64,000 nt of DNA. Origin: Stomorhina lunata. Lineage: Eukaryota; Arthropoda; Insecta; Diptera; Rhiniidae. The DNA lies in contig OW121744.1 in NCBI GenBank assembly GCA_933228675.1, forward strand, positions 115,777,600-115,841,599, written 5' to 3'. Below are positions 13,269 through 26,408 of this stretch, in pieces; position 1 is the first letter of the stretch, and every line of letters begins with the position of its first letter. The position numbers and the translations under genes are program-made. Under the pieces are notes generated by a model that made no database searches, was not told the origin of the DNA, and was given only the letters and a program-made list of their open reading frames with translations.

Positions 13269-14540
13269 AAAACTGTAAATAAAAAACTAAAGAAAATTGT
13301 TTAAAAAAATAAATTTTGCAAGAATTAAATTTTTTTAGTACTGGGTGTATGATTGATATTATTTAGGAGGTAATTTTGAAAAATCTTGAATAAATTTTGT
13401 TAACCAAGAATTTTCCTGAATAATAAATTAAAAATCTAAAGAAAACAGTTTAAGCTCAATAAATCAAAAGATTTTGATTTAAAATATAAGTTATAAACCT
13501 GCAATATTATGCTGCAAAATTAAAGTTTATTTAATGAAATTAAAATTGTTGGGGATATTTAATATCACAAACAAACAAATTTTGTGTTTTATTTTAGTTT
13601 ATGAAAATAATAGTGGAATACTTCAAGTAGAAGTCAAAAATCCCATAAATTATTAAACAATATCTAAAAATATTCTCAGCTCTAAGCCTAAAAATGTTAA
13701 AATTTTTCTATGTACTGCCCTAAGACACACCTTATGCATTTTGCAAATTTTTCACAAAAAAGAACTTTGCAAAATATTTATTTATATAAACTCTAGCCAT
13801 AATCTTTAATCAGCCTGAATGGTACTAAAGTTTTCTTTATTACCAAAAGCCAAAAAAATAACAAAAATATTGTTAAAACTTTAACCCGTTTGTTTTAGCT
13901 AAAGGCTACAAAATTGTTTTATTTCCTTTTTTTGTGATTACTTTTAGTTTTGAAGTTTTTTCTATTTCTATTTTTCGATTTTTATTATTTAACATGATGT
14001 TTACTAAATAGCAAAAAAAAATAGACATTTTTTTTGGAGCACGTAGACTTATTTCAAGTTCATTAACTGTTTAGGAGAATAGACTTAGACTAAACAAAAC
14101 GAAAAGTTTAACGACTAAGAAAGAACTAATTTCAATAGTTTTCGGGGAATTTTGTTTTTTCTATTTGGTTACTAAAAATATCTGGAGTTGTTTTTGTTTT
14201 TCTTACAAAAAAAGTTTTTCTTTTATTTCTCTAAATTTAAAAGACGTTTGATAAATAGTTTAGCTAAGGTTAGCTAAGAAGTTTTGAAAAGTTTGGTTAT
14301 ATTTGAAAAGTTTTTCTGAGGTTTTCCCCGAAAAAAGATGTTGTTTTTACTCTTTAAGTTGTAGGGAACATTAAGAAAACGTGTTTCAATATTCTTTTAA
14401 TTAGCAAACGTTTAGTTTATTGCATGTCTGATCTTGATTGAAAACAATGGAGTATACGTGACATATTATACATGTATTATATTTAAAATATTATTTCATT
14501 AATCATACGCCTAGTTACCCTAGAGCAGTGTTCCCCAAAG
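13269..14540. other. AT-rich stretch with single copies of the GCGTATGATTGATATTA family
   Basis: One forward copy of the 350-bp repeat core is at 13340-13362 (GTGTATGATTGATATTA) and one reversed copy at 14497-14513. No coding sequence was recognised between the two 19-bp arrays. Confidence 0.55.
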
Positions 14541-15912
14541 TATAGTCGATTATCTTGACTATAGTCGATCGCCTTGTCTATAGTCGATTGTCTCGACTAT
14601 TGTTGATTGTCTCGAATATAGTCGATTGTCTCGACTAAAGTCGATTGCCGATATTCTCGACTATAGACGATTGCCTTCACTATAGTCGATTGTCTTCACT
14701 ATAGTCGAATGTCTCTTTTATAGTCGATTGTTTCGACCATAGATTGTCTTGAATTTAGTCGATTGTTTTGACTACAGTCGATTGTCTCGACTATATTCGA
14801 TTGTCTTTACTATAGTCATTTGACTCGACTATAATCCTTTGTCTCGACTATAGTCGATTATCTCGACTATATTCGATTATCTCGACTATAGTCGATTATC
14901 TTGACTATAGTCGATTGTCTCTACTATAGTCGATTGTCTCTACTATAGTCGATTGTCTTGACTATAGTCGATTGTCACGACTATTATCGATTGTCTCGAC
15001 TATAGTCGATTATCTCGACTATTATCGATTGTCTCGACTATAGTCGATTGTCTCGACTATAGTCGATTGTCTCGACTATAGTCGATTGTCTTGACTATAG
15101 TCGATTGTCTCGACTATAGTCGATTATCTCGACTATAGTCGATTGTCTCGACTATAGTCGATTGTCTCGACTATAGTCGATTGTCTCGACTATAGTCGAT
15201 TGTCTCTACTATAGTCGATTGTCTCTACTATAGTCGATTGTCTCTACTATAGTCGATTGTCTTGACTATAGTCGATTGTCACGACTATTATCGGTTGTCT
15301 CGTCTATAGTCGATTGTCTCGACTATGATCGATTGTCACGACTATAGTCGATTGTCTCGACTATGATGATTGTCTCTACTATAGTCGATTGTCTCTACTA
15401 TAGTCGATTGTCTTGACTATAGTCGATTGTCACGACTATTATCGATTGTCTCGTCTAATGTCGATTGTCTCGACTATGATCGATTGTCTCGACTATAGTC
15501 GATTGTTTCGACTATAGTCGATTGTTTCGACTATAGTCGATTGTCTCGACTATAGCCTATTGTCTCGTTTACAGTCGATTGTCTCGTCTATTGTCGGTTG
15601 TCTCGACAATAGTCGATTGTCTAGACTGAAGTCGATTGCCTCGACTATAGTCGATTGTCTCGACTATAGTCGTTTGTCTCGTTTATAGTTGATTGTCTCG
15701 TTTATAGTCGACTGTCTTGTCTATAGTGGGTGGTCTCGACAATAGTCGATTGTGTAGACTATATTCGATTGTCTCGACTAAAGCCGATTGTCTTTACTAA
15801 ACCCGAATGTATCGACTAAGGTCGATTTTCTCGACTAAATTCGATTGTCTCGACTAAAGTCGAATGTCTCTACTGTAATCGAATGTCTCGACTATAATCG
15901 AATGTCTCGACT
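14541..15912. repeat. 19-bp palindromic satellite, copy B
   Basis: About 70 copies of the same 19-bp unit as 11921-12648, with core CGACTATAGTCG, in the same orientation. The middle (15000-15250) is the most uniform, and both ends carry many substitutions and lost bases, as expected from unequal exchange. Confidence 0.95.
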
Positions 15913-16479
15913 TACTATTATTTCAGCGAAAGCATGACATGTAATAATAATAACAATTTCTTTTCAATAAAATTTTCTTTCTTTTCATGACATAAAATTC
16001 TCACAATAATTTTATTTTTGTTTCCAAAACAATTTTGCTTAAATCTTGTAAATATTTTATATTATATCGCTTCTTTTCTCTTTGGTAAATGATTAATGTT
16101 TTTGTATTTCTTTCAGTTTTTTGATTAGTAATTTATTTATTGTTCCAAGGCCTTGATTTAATAGAACAAATGAACATCGTTATTAGCTAAAATATTAACA
16201 GCTCTAGCAGCATCATTATCGACATTTGTAAACATAAGAAGCAGGGGCAGACACTAGTCGTAACGCTTGAATAAACCGCAAAAGGCAAAATTATATAATA
16301 AAGATTTTTGCAAAATATCTTAAGTTTAAAAACACAAAAATTCAAAAATTTTAGGTTCATATTTGAATAAATTAAATTTTTTTAAAACAAAATCTTGGAT
16401 AAATATAAATTTTGTAAAAAACAACAAATTTTTTTATAAAATTCGATTAGGAAGTGAAAATTTTGTATTATTAAATTTT

Positions 16480-18540
16480 GCGCTAAACTAGGCGTATGAT
16501 TGATATTAAATAGGGAGTAATTTTAGAAAATCGGTTATAACTTTTTTCCTGTTAGTTTTTTTTTATAAGAAGAAAACCAAAATCAAAGCAAAACACTTTT
16601 ATTTATTTACTTCATTTTATTGTGAATAAAAAATCATTGAAGAAAATCAGAAAATTTGAGATTTAAAATCAAATTTTGTTTAATAAAAATTAATACAAAA
16701 TTCAAAATTATTGTTTTAAGTTATTTTAACAAAAATTCTTTGCTAGGGCTTCAAGGTAAAAATTTCTACTCTATTATTAATTTCCTTTCAAATATTAGCA
16801 AGATTAATTTTTTATAATGCAAAACCTCAAGAAAACTTAGAAAATGAAAAGAAATTATTAAGGATAAAATATGAAGTGCAGAAAAACAAGAATCAAATAA
16901 AAAGGAAGTTCTTAAGGAAGGGGAAGTAGAAAAAATGGATACTTTTAGGTATTTAGGCTTATTTATTTTTAAAAGGAAACTATAATTAGCAAAAATTTTT
17001 GTTTGAAGCAACCTCAAATTTTATTTTAAAGAAAGGACAAACAATATTGTGAAAGGCAAAAAAGGAAATGGTTTATTGTGGTCATGCGGCGAAGGATATT
17101 GAAAATATTAAAATGAATTAAGGATTCAAAAACAATATGAATTTAAAAACTTCAAAGAAACCGCAAAAACTATAAATCAAATGAAATAAATTGTTTAAAT
17201 ATCACAAGTCCAGTACTAAATTTATCCTCTAATTTATGAACGAAAAATATAGCTGTAAAAAGCTTATAATTCTTATACAAAATTCCTTATTTTATAATTT
17301 TTAAATTTGTTTATGAATTTTTTTTATAAAAGTTTGAATTTTTGAGCTTAAAATCGATTTTTGATATGAAAAAAATGTTACGTAACTTATAAGTCTCCAA
17401 ATTTTGAGTGAAAAATGCTTTTTATCAATTAAATTTTTAGAACAAAATTACAATATATTTAATATTTGCAATAAAATTTAAAAAAAATTCTTACAAAATT
17501 CTAAAAAAGTTAAAAAATTTAAAGATTTAAAATTTTTAACACTAGGCGTATGATTGATATTAATAAGGGAGTATTTTTGGAAAATTTGAAATAACATTTT
17601 TTAAACTTAATTTTTCTTAAATAATAGAGTAAAAATCTAAAGAAAACACTTTAATTTATATAATTTTACTTTGAATAAGAATTCCTAAACAAATAGCAGA
17701 TATTTGAGCTCATAAAAGAAATTTAGAATGCAGAAAATTTTAGTTATAAGGAAATCCCTAATTTTTAGTGAAAACTTTTTTTAACAATATAATTTTTTTT
17801 TTATAGAAATAACAAAATATTTTAAATTTCCCCTAAAATTGCAAAAAAATCTCCAAAATTTTAACAGAAAAGGCAAATTTTTAAATTTAAAAATTTTTCA
17901 ATACTGGGCGTATGATTGATATTAATTAAGGACTTATCTTGAAAAATCCTCTTTAACTTTTTTTTTATGAAGTTTTTGTTTAAGGCTAAAAGCTACATCG
18001 AAAGACAAGACTTGAGTTTAAAGAATTTAAATCACTTTCTCTAAAAACTCTTAAAGAAAAGTTTGATTTTAGGGTCCCAAAAATCAATTTCCTTGAATAA
18101 AATACTAAACATTTTTTATTTCGTTAAATTCCTTGATTCCTTACAAAAATATTTATAGAAATAATAAAATATTTTAAATCTCCTCTAAAATTGCAAAATA
18201 TTCTCCAAAATTTTAATAGAAAAGGCAAATTTTTAAATTTAAAATTTTTTCAATACTGGGCGTATGATTGATATTAATTAAGGACTTATCTTGAAAAATT
18301 CTCTTTATCTTTTTTGTTACGAAGTTTTTGTTTTAAGTAAAGAACAAATTCGAAAGAAAAGACTTGAGTTTAAATAATTTAAATCACTTTCTCTAAAAAT
18401 TCTTAAAGAAAAGTTTGATTTTAGGGTCCCAAAAATCAATTTTCTTGAATAGAGACAAACAAATTTTCATTTTTATAAATTCCTTGATTCATTACAAAAA
18501 TATTTAAATTTACAATGTGATTTTTTCTTCATTTTCCTTA
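16480..18540. repeat. ~350-bp tandem repeat with GCGTATGATTGATATTA core
   Basis: Cores lie near 16490, 17545, 17906 and 18259. The last three are spaced by 361 and 353 bp, and the 17880-18240 and 18240-18540 units are nearly identical in places (GGACTTATCTTGAAAAAT, TTTGATTTTAGGGTCCCAAA). Further single copies are near 13340, 19871 and 21239, and reversed copies near 9850 and 14500, so the family is both tandem and dispersed. Confidence 0.8.
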
Positions 18541-19605
18541 GCCAAATCATTTACTAAGCCGGATATAAAATGCATTTTATTACCATTTCTAGATTTTATT
18601 ATATTACACTTTGAAAAAAATTTCCATTAAAGTCACGTTCAATATTTGTGGCTGAGGATTATACAATATTTTTTTTGCTATAATTGTGGTTTCATTTATT
18701 TGACAATTAAATTTAAATTGTGTGTTTATCAGAGAAAAAAGCAATGAGATAACTTTTATGAAATAGCTTAAATAATATTAAATTTCATAAATAAGATTTA
18801 TTTTGAAATGAAAAAAAAAAATTGTATGTGGCGTAAAATAGATATCGTTAGAATTTTCGGGAATTTTTGCAAAAGTTTAGATGATAGTAAAAAAGCCACA
18901 AATAATATAAATTTAGCTGAAAATTGGTATTATATTATATGATATAAAATACCAGGAAATATATTTCATATTGAAAAAATATTACTCATACGCTGGACAA
19001 GGTCAAATTATATAGGAAATGAAAAGTTTTCACTATAATTTGTGTGGTCTTTCTCGCTGTAGAAGCTTTCAACTGGCATGTGAACAATTAATAGTTCATA
19101 TGGAATGTGTAAGGTAGTCTCAAGTCTTGGTAGCTCTGAACTATAGTTCCCTGCTCTGTCCCTATCATCTAGTTCCCAGATAAGGATACTAAACTGTTAA
19201 GAGATCTGCGGCAATCTAGAGCTGATGTTATAATTAGGAATAAAGACTCCGAAGACTTAACGCAAAAATTATGTACCATATAGAATTATTTAGCATCCGA
19301 GCTATATTTAGCATCCGAAGGGTGCTAAAAAGACAATTTCCTCTATGGATACCAGAATATCGCGAATTTAGATATTAGAGAAAATAGATCACCGGCTTCC
19401 AATAATTAATTTAAGTCAAATCTATTCAAGCCAGAATACAGAAGCTTCTTGATACCAACGCCTATTTACAGGTATGCTAAAAATACCTGCAATTTAGTCT
19501 TTTTAGGCAAAGACTCTGTAATATGAGGATAATGCATTCCATACATTCTTTTTTCTTTCAAAAGTGGATAAAGAACAAAAACACATAAACGCACAAACAA
19601 ACATA
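18541..19605. other. Non-coding stretch, with a GC-richer patch 19020-19560
   Basis: 18541-19020 is plain AT-rich DNA. 19020-19560 is more complex and in the plus frame gives short peptide-like runs (LLRDLRQSRADVIIRNKDSE) interrupted by stops. That fits a decayed transposon coding fragment, but the family was not recognised. Confidence 0.4.
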
Positions 19606-19760
19606 CATTTCATGAGCACGTATGTGTGTCTTAGCTTTCTCTCATTGGATAAACGTCTCCATTAGTTGTTTTCGAATTAGAGAAAAAGCGGTTAACTCTC
19701 TTTTTTTATGGGATTTTTCAAAACGACCATACGGCAAATCAATATATGGAAGTGCACTTA
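19606..19760 (+). mobile_element. Dispersed repeat copy 1 (inverted relative to 41800-41935)
   Basis: The stretch includes CGTCTCCATTAGTTGTTTTC and TTTATGGGATTTTTCAAA and ends CATACGGCAAATCAAT. The reverse complement of 41800-41935 has the same blocks in the same order with about 80 percent identity by eye. It is probably a piece of an unidentified transposon. Confidence 0.65.
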
Positions 19761-21540
19761 TAGAGTCTGGAGGTGTCTCTTGAATCTCTTGAGCTGCGAT
19801 TGGAATTAACTTAAGAATAAAAAATCCAATAAAAAGTCATATTTTTAAAGTTTGAAAATTATGGATATACTAGGCGTATGATTGATATTAATTATGGAGT
19901 AATTTTGAATAAAATTTAATAACTTTTTAACAGTAAACTTTTAATTCAATTAAAAAATAAAACCCATAAGAAAATACTTTTAACATCATGTTTCACTAAA
20001 ATTATAATAAAAAAATTTATTCTGAAGATGTAAATTTTGAACTCAAAAATAAAATTTGTGATCAAAAATTTTAAAATTTTTTTAAAAATTTTAGTTTTTG
20101 CTAATTTTTTAAGAAAATTGTCTTTAATTTCTTTTGTTTTCTCATAGTTTTCCTCATTTTAATGTATATTTTCCTTTCTTTTTAAAACTTTTTACTTATT
20201 TTATTTCCTGCTTAAAAATTTTCTAACATTAAACATATCCCTCGTTTATACCGTCATAAAGATCACAATAACTTTTTAATAGCCAACAGCTAAATAAGCA
20301 ATTGTCTGAAAAATTTAACAAGGTATCCAAAAGTTCTAATTTATAAATTTCTCTCTGATTATTAATGAGAATTTTCAAATAATAATTTCAATATTCCCAG
20401 CTAAGTCCGCCCTGCCCGTTCATCTACAAATAAGCAATTTCAAATGAAATGGAAATATAAAATGAAAAGAAAATAAAAATTCTTTTGAATTTAATGCCAA
20501 TACAAATAAAATTAAAAATAAAGAAAAGAAAAACCTCAGGAAAATAGAAAAGAAATTAAAATAATATAGAAAAAAAGAAAGATAAATAAAAATAAAATGA
20601 AGCATTTATTTATAATGATTTTCATTCAATAACAATTGAAGTCTTATAAAGACTAAGAAGGTGTATTGAAAAATTTTAATAAGCAACAAAAAATGAAAAA
20701 AAGTAATAAAGAAAAATTTTCAGATTCATTCAAAAGGAAATTGTTTTATATTAAATTTTCTCTTATTTTCCCAAAACACCAAAATTTAATTTTTAAATCC
20801 CATGAAGAGTAAATAGAATAAAAACAAGTTCTCTTTTTTTTTGTTTATAAAATTCTCTTTTTTTGTGTGAAACTAAGTTATATAGGTACTACTAGTTCAA
20901 GTTCTAGTAGCTTACAACTTCCGCCTAACCCTACAATAATTTCCGTTTTAGCTATTAAAATATTTTGTTGTTGGTGTTGTAAAATGATTTGCTAGTTAAC
21001 GCTCTTTCCCGTGGAGTATTCAAGAGCTGCATAACTTAAAATCCGTTTATTTAAGTTTACTAACAAATATAAAACGTTTAAAATGACAAGCAACTGTTTA
21101 AGGAGTATGCACATTGGGGCAGACTATAAAAAAATTAGCAAAACAAAAGTTACTCCTTGAAGGTTAATACTTAAGAAACTTTTTAAAAAAGCTAAGAAAA
21201 GTGTTAGTTTTAAAGATTTAAAATTTATGTAATACTGGGCGTATGATTGATATTAATTATGGGGGAATTTCGAAAAATCTTTAATAACTTTTAAAATGCA
21301 AACAATTTCTTAAATGTTAAAATACAAATCTAAAGAAAACATTATAAATCAAATATTTAAGAAAATTAAGTACACAAATTTGATCTTGAAATATTAAAAT
21401 AAGGCGGTCAAAGACAAGACTTATAGAAAAGAAAATTGTAAAATTCAATTTTGAGTCAAATTTTTTTAAGAAAAAGTCAAGCAAATGCATAAAAAGTGTT
21501 TAAAACTAAGAGCAGAAAAGAGTTATAAAAAGTTATAGAT
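19761..21540. other. AT-rich non-coding stretch
   Basis: Contains two single copies of the 350-bp core (19871, 21239) and otherwise low-complexity A/T sequence. The minus-strand open frame at 20420-20605 is Phe/Leu-rich and is a composition artefact. Confidence 0.55.
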
Positions 21541-21727
21541 GGTTTAGCAGTTCAAAATCAATCTTACTTCGATGTCGGTCTACCGACATACAAGCTCTTA
21601 CTGCGAAAGTGCGCATGCAATTTATGAAATATAAGGACGACGTATGTATGTCTGAGCATGTATTCATTATATACTGATGTATTCTCGCTGAGATAGGAAA
21701 CGTACTACCAGGATCTGATTAATTGTT

Positions 21728-21890
21728 ATGACGAGACATTTTCAGATTGGAAGGCACGCGGTTAGACTGAAGGTTTCAGAATCATGTTGCACCTTCACAG
21801 TGACTTGTACTTTGAAAATGACTTGCATTTATATAGAAAGTTTAGCATTTGGAATGACTTGCACTTTTAAAATGACTAGAATTTCAAAAA
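21728..21890 (+). pseudogene. Non-LTR retrotransposon 3'-ORF fragment, copy 1
   Basis: The plus frame from 21728 reads MTRHFQIGRHAVRLKVSESC. This resembles the GHxLIGRHAxRLxV segment just before the C-terminal Cys/His motif in jockey-like reverse-transcriptase ORFs. It is followed by four degenerate copies of the 18-bp AATGACTTGCA-type repeat also seen at 43755-44092. The fragment is cut off at about 21890 by the transposase relic on the other strand. Confidence 0.6.
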
Positions 21891-22395
21891 TGAATTTCAA
21901 TAAATTGATTGTGACATTCGATGAAGCACATGTCCTCCAAGTCTATATCATCCAATTGGGGTCAAAAATATTTGGCTATCATTAAACGGTAGCGATTCCC
22001 ATTTACAGTAATGTGACGGTCTTGATCATCACGGAAGGAGTACGGCCCAATGACGCCGCCGGCCCTTTAACCGCACCAAACCTTTTTTTCGCAATGATGA
22101 CTCATGTGGTACATGTTGATTGCTGCCTGGCCAATGTTTATTGACGAAGCCATTCAGCCAGAAATGAGCCTCATTACTAAAGATGATTTTCGCTCTTAGC
22201 GTTGAGGCCACTGACTCCGAATTTCGGTAGTAAAATTTAATAATTTCGACTCGTTGTTGGCTCGTTATCTTTCCATTATGAAATGTCAAACCCAACTGAA
22301 GAGAAATGTCAAAAGAGCAGCAAAAATATGGCGTCGTCTGCTGTCCCTGTACTTTTGTAGCGTCCCTGTTGAAAAACCCGATATAATAGGAGTTT
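21885..22395 (-). mobile_element. Internally deleted DDE transposase relic (DUF4817 / mariner-like)
   Basis: The minus frame from 22295 starts with SQQRVEIIKFYYRNSESVAS, a DUF4817-type helix-turn-helix start. It jumps straight to IIFSNEAHFWLNGFVNK, the catalytic-core segment of the same transposase group, so the central part of the gene is deleted. Frameshifts and stops follow. Further pieces read GGVIGPYSFRDDQDRHITVN and PQLDDIDLEDM near 22060-21925. The outer right end (22330-22395) holds a doubled GGGAC pattern (GGGACGCTACAAAAGTACAG, then GGGAC) likely to be the terminal region. The copy cannot encode a working enzyme. Confidence 0.8.
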
Positions 22396-22424
22396 TTTGC
22401 TCTGACTATTACTTACATTTTAGT

Positions 22425-23968
22425 TTTGACTATGACTTTTACTATGGCTATGACTTTGACTATGACTTTGACTATGACTTTGACTATGACTTTGACTATG
22501 ACTTTGACTATGACTTTGACTATGACTTTGACTATGACTTTGACTATGACTATGACTTTGACTATGACTTTGACTATGACTTTGACTATGACTTTGACTA
22601 TGACTTTGACTATGACTTTGACTATGACTTTGACTATGACTTTGACTATGACTTTGACTATGACTTTGACTATGACTTTGACTATGACTTTGACTATGAC
22701 TTTGACTATGACTTTGACTATGACTTTGACTATGACTTTGACTATGACTTTGACTATGACTTTGACTATGACTTTGACTATGACTTTGACTATGACTTTG
22801 ACTATGACTTTGACTATGACTTTGACTTTGACTATGACTTTGACTATGACTTTGACTATGACTTTGACTATGACTTTGACTATGACTTTGACTATGACTT
22901 TGACTATGATTTTGACTATGACTATGACTTTGACTATGACTTTGACTATGACTTTGACTTTGACTATGACTTTGACTATGACTTTGACTATGACTTTGAC
23001 TATGACTTTGACTTTGACTATGACTTTGACTATGACTTTGACTATGACTTTGACTATGACTTTGACTATGACTTTGACTATGACTTTGACTATGACTTTG
23101 ACTATGACTTTGACTATGATTTTGACTATGACTATGACTTTGACTATGACTATGACTTTGACTTTGACTATGACTTTGACTATGACTTTGACTATGACTT
23201 TGACTATGACTTTGACTATGACTTTGACTATGACTTTGACTATGACTTTGACTATGACTTTGACTATGACTTTGACTATGACTTTGACTATGACTTTGAC
23301 TATGACTTTGACTATGACTTTGATTATGACTATGACTTTGACTATGACTTTGACTATGACTTTGACTATGACTATGACTTTGACTATGACTTTGACTATG
23401 ACTATGACTTTGACTATGACTTTGACTTTGACTTTAACTATGACTTTGACTTTGACTATGGCTATGGTTATGGTTATGGTTATGGTTATGGCTATGGCTA
23501 TGGCTATGGCTATGACTTTGACTTTGACTATGACTTTGACTATGACTATGACTTTGACTATGACTTTGACTTTGACTTTTACTATGACTATGACTATGAC
23601 TTTGACTTTAACTATGACTTTGGCTATGACTTTGACTACGACTATGCCTTTGACTTTGATTATGACTTTGACTATGACTCTGACTTTGGCTATGACTTTG
23701 ACTATGGCTTTGACAATGATTTTCACTATGACTTTGACTATAACTATAACTTTGACTATGACTTTGACTATATGTAACTTTAACTATGACTTTGACTGAA
23801 TTTGGCTATAGGTTTGATTATGACTTGGACAATGACTTTGACTATGACCTTGACTACGACTTAAACTATTACTTTGACTTCGACCATCACTTTGGCATTT
23901 ACTATGACATTAAGTATGACTTTGACTGTTGTTGACTATGACTTGACCATGAGTTTGGACCTGACTAA
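22425..23968. repeat. 12-bp satellite, TATGACTTTGAC unit
   Basis: About 110 or more copies of TATGACTTTGAC, with a very uniform core at 22450-23450 and a decayed right flank past 23450. One internal block of TATGGT/TATGGC hexamers is at 23455-23515. Because 12 is a multiple of 3, every frame without a stop stays open. That gives the long DYDF, MTLT and VIVK frames on both strands, which are not genes. Confidence 0.97.
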
Positions 23969-26408
23969 TTAAGCTTCATTTGAAATAGTTCCAGTTTGCC
24001 TTATTTCGATGGAGTATAAATAGCCCCTGTTGAGCTTCATTTAAAAGACGAAGGGTTTGCGAAGGGTTTTAACATCTCCAGTTAAGCTTCATTTAAAGGC
24101 TTTAAATATATCGTTCAGATTATGTTCATGGGTCAAGACTGTCTCTATTTAAAGATTTTTATATAATTCTAAACTAAAATTTTACACGTATAAAATTAAT
24201 ATCATATTCCTTCCAATTGCGAATTCAATCCCACTGTGCAATATATAAATAATAAAATTTAAAATAATTTTTACAATTTAACTTTTAAAACCTTGAATAA
24301 GTATATCAAAAACTATAACAATTAATTCAGGGCTGTTGTTTTGAATATAATTTCTCATGTATATATAAAAAATTCAAAACAAAAATGTGTTGTTTTTTAT
24401 TAATTCAATTAAATTTGTTTATAGAAACTGTCCATAACAAAATCAAATTCAAATCCTAACCAATTCCATTAAAATTTAAATTATTATTATTATTGTTTAA
24501 AATTGTTGATTTCATTTACATTTAGGAACAAATGATGGGTTTTTTGTTTGTTCTTAAGTTAAAGCTAAGAGGGTAAGAGTTTTCTTCTCTTTCTTGCTCT
24601 TAGTATCGTTCAGTTTAATATAAATTTTTTTAGCAAAACTTTTCAAATTTGTTTTGTTTATTTGTTTTTTGTTTGAGTTTATGTTTTTTTTTTTGTAAAA
24701 ATTTTGGGTTTTATATTGAATTAAAATTAAAAGTCTTTAGAATTTTGTAATGAGAACTAACGAAACATGTCAAAAAGTTTTGATGTTAAGCCTTTTCTAT
24801 TAGGCGTTTCCGCTTCCCCCTCCATGTGCTTCGATGTAAGCATGCGAGTGTGTGACTTTGGGACCCACAATCATCTTAAACAATTCCAAAGGGTATAAAT
24901 ACAAATAAATTTGATGTTAAAATATTTGCATAGACTTTTTTGTTTTGCAAAAAAAAGCCCAAAACAAAAGTTTAACAAAAACAATAAAATAAACCATAAT
25001 TTACATTGTAAATCTTAAGGAGATTTAACCCTTTAAGGGGTTGCAGATTATTAATGCCTAAACATATTATAAAGTAATTTTTTAGACAAAATATTGTTGC
25101 ATACTTTTAGGAGGTTTCTGGAAAAGTTTATAGGAATCAAATCTTTTTGAGGCCCTATGCTCCACTGGGAGTCAAGGATAGTAGAAGGAAAGAAGAAGAA
25201 ATCTGTAGTTTTATGAGGTTAAACAAAAAATGTATTCTTCTTTTGAGATTTAAACACATCCATTTACAAAAAAGTTGTTTTTACAAGCAAGTAAACGTTA
25301 ACAAATTTTAATTATATAGAAACACCTAAAAGTATGCAACAAGCTTCCCTTTTAAATTACTCAGATTTTGTCATTGGAATCGTAACGAATAACGCAATTT
25401 CTTATTAATTTTATTATTAATGGGAGTATAAAAATTGTAACCAATATCTTATGTAACAAAAATAAAGACTTTTGGCTAATTTCTTAATATTTTTTTTGGA
25501 AACTAAAACTTTTGTCTTCTGTTTTTCTATATTCCTATAAAAGTTAAAAATTGCTCTTTTGTAATCCCTTATATTTATATTAAGTTCTGCATAAAAAATC
25601 CAAAAAAATTTAAAATCAATTAGCCTTTGTCTATCATTTTCTCCGAACAAAAACATGATTTTTAACCAAATCTCTCATGATTTCAAAATTTTAAGTTTCA
25701 AAATTTCAATTTTTAACAAAATATTCTTGATATTTGTATCTTTTGTTAAATAAATCAGCGTGTGTCTTTGTATGAATGAAATAAATCTGACAATTTCTTT
25801 ACCTTGAAAAATGACACTTTTTATCTTAAAGTTCAATGTTAAAATATGTACATTTATTAAATGAATTTTGTATACATTAAGAACAAAATATTTACAAAAA
25901 AAAACAGTGAAAGAATTTTTAAATTTGAAAAGATTTTTGTATTGAATTTTTTTCTTTTTTGTAATATTGAAAAAGCATTTGCAACTCTATAGGAAAAAAA
26001 TAAAATTGCACATTAATCACACAATGTTAAACAAATCTCAAGCAAAATTGGAAAACATACAAAAAAATATTAAACAAATTTTGATTTTTTTGTTTTGTAT
26101 GTACGAGAGTATCGTCATCGTTGTCGATGATGATGATGATTAACATGTCACCTCCTGTTACACTTGACAATGAAATCGGCACAAAAAAAAAGTGTCAGCC
26201 TTTATGCGTACAAACTTGTGACAGATTGTAATGGAGCTACAATAGATTTGTTACGTTTTGTTTTGGGGCGAGATGACTAAAAAAGGTTAAACTGGTTTGA
26301 GTTTAGTTTTCAGGTCTATTTCTAGAATACATTAGCACGACAACAGAAAATAAAAATATTGACAATGAAAATCATAAAATAATTTAAATATTAAAGTAAA
26401 AAGTTGAG
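23969..26408. other. AT-rich non-coding stretch
   Basis: 23969-24130 has a small duplicated motif (AGCTTCATTTRAAA, three times). 24790-24900 is GC-richer. Its minus strand has a short open frame ending VTHSHAYIEAHGGGSGNA-stop that matches nothing I recognise. A TCATCGTTGTCGATGATGATGATGAT tract is near 26114. Confidence 0.5.
25094..25342. mobile_element. Small TIR element, 249 bp
   Basis: The left end is TTGTTGCATACTTTTAGG. The right end is its near-perfect reverse complement, CCTAAAAGTATGCAACAA. Identity continues a few bases inward (GAGGTTTC against GTGTTTC). The interior segment CCCTATGCTCCACTGGGAGT recurs at 62046-62065. No coding capacity and no clear target duplication. It is called MITE-like from the inverted ends alone. 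Confidence 0.6.

Noticed and set aside
22254..23777. Long plus-strand open frame (507 codons, DYDF repeats) and minus-strand VIVK frame
   Set aside because: Both are produced by the stop-free 12-bp satellite; all frames of a 12-bp unit stay open, and the frame enters from a transposon relic.
24790..24900. Minus-strand peptide ending VTHSHAYIEAHGGGSGNA as a last exon of RhoGEF2
   Set aside because: No acceptor in the right phase with a PH-helix sequence, and no recognisable similarity; probably chance in a GC-richer patch.
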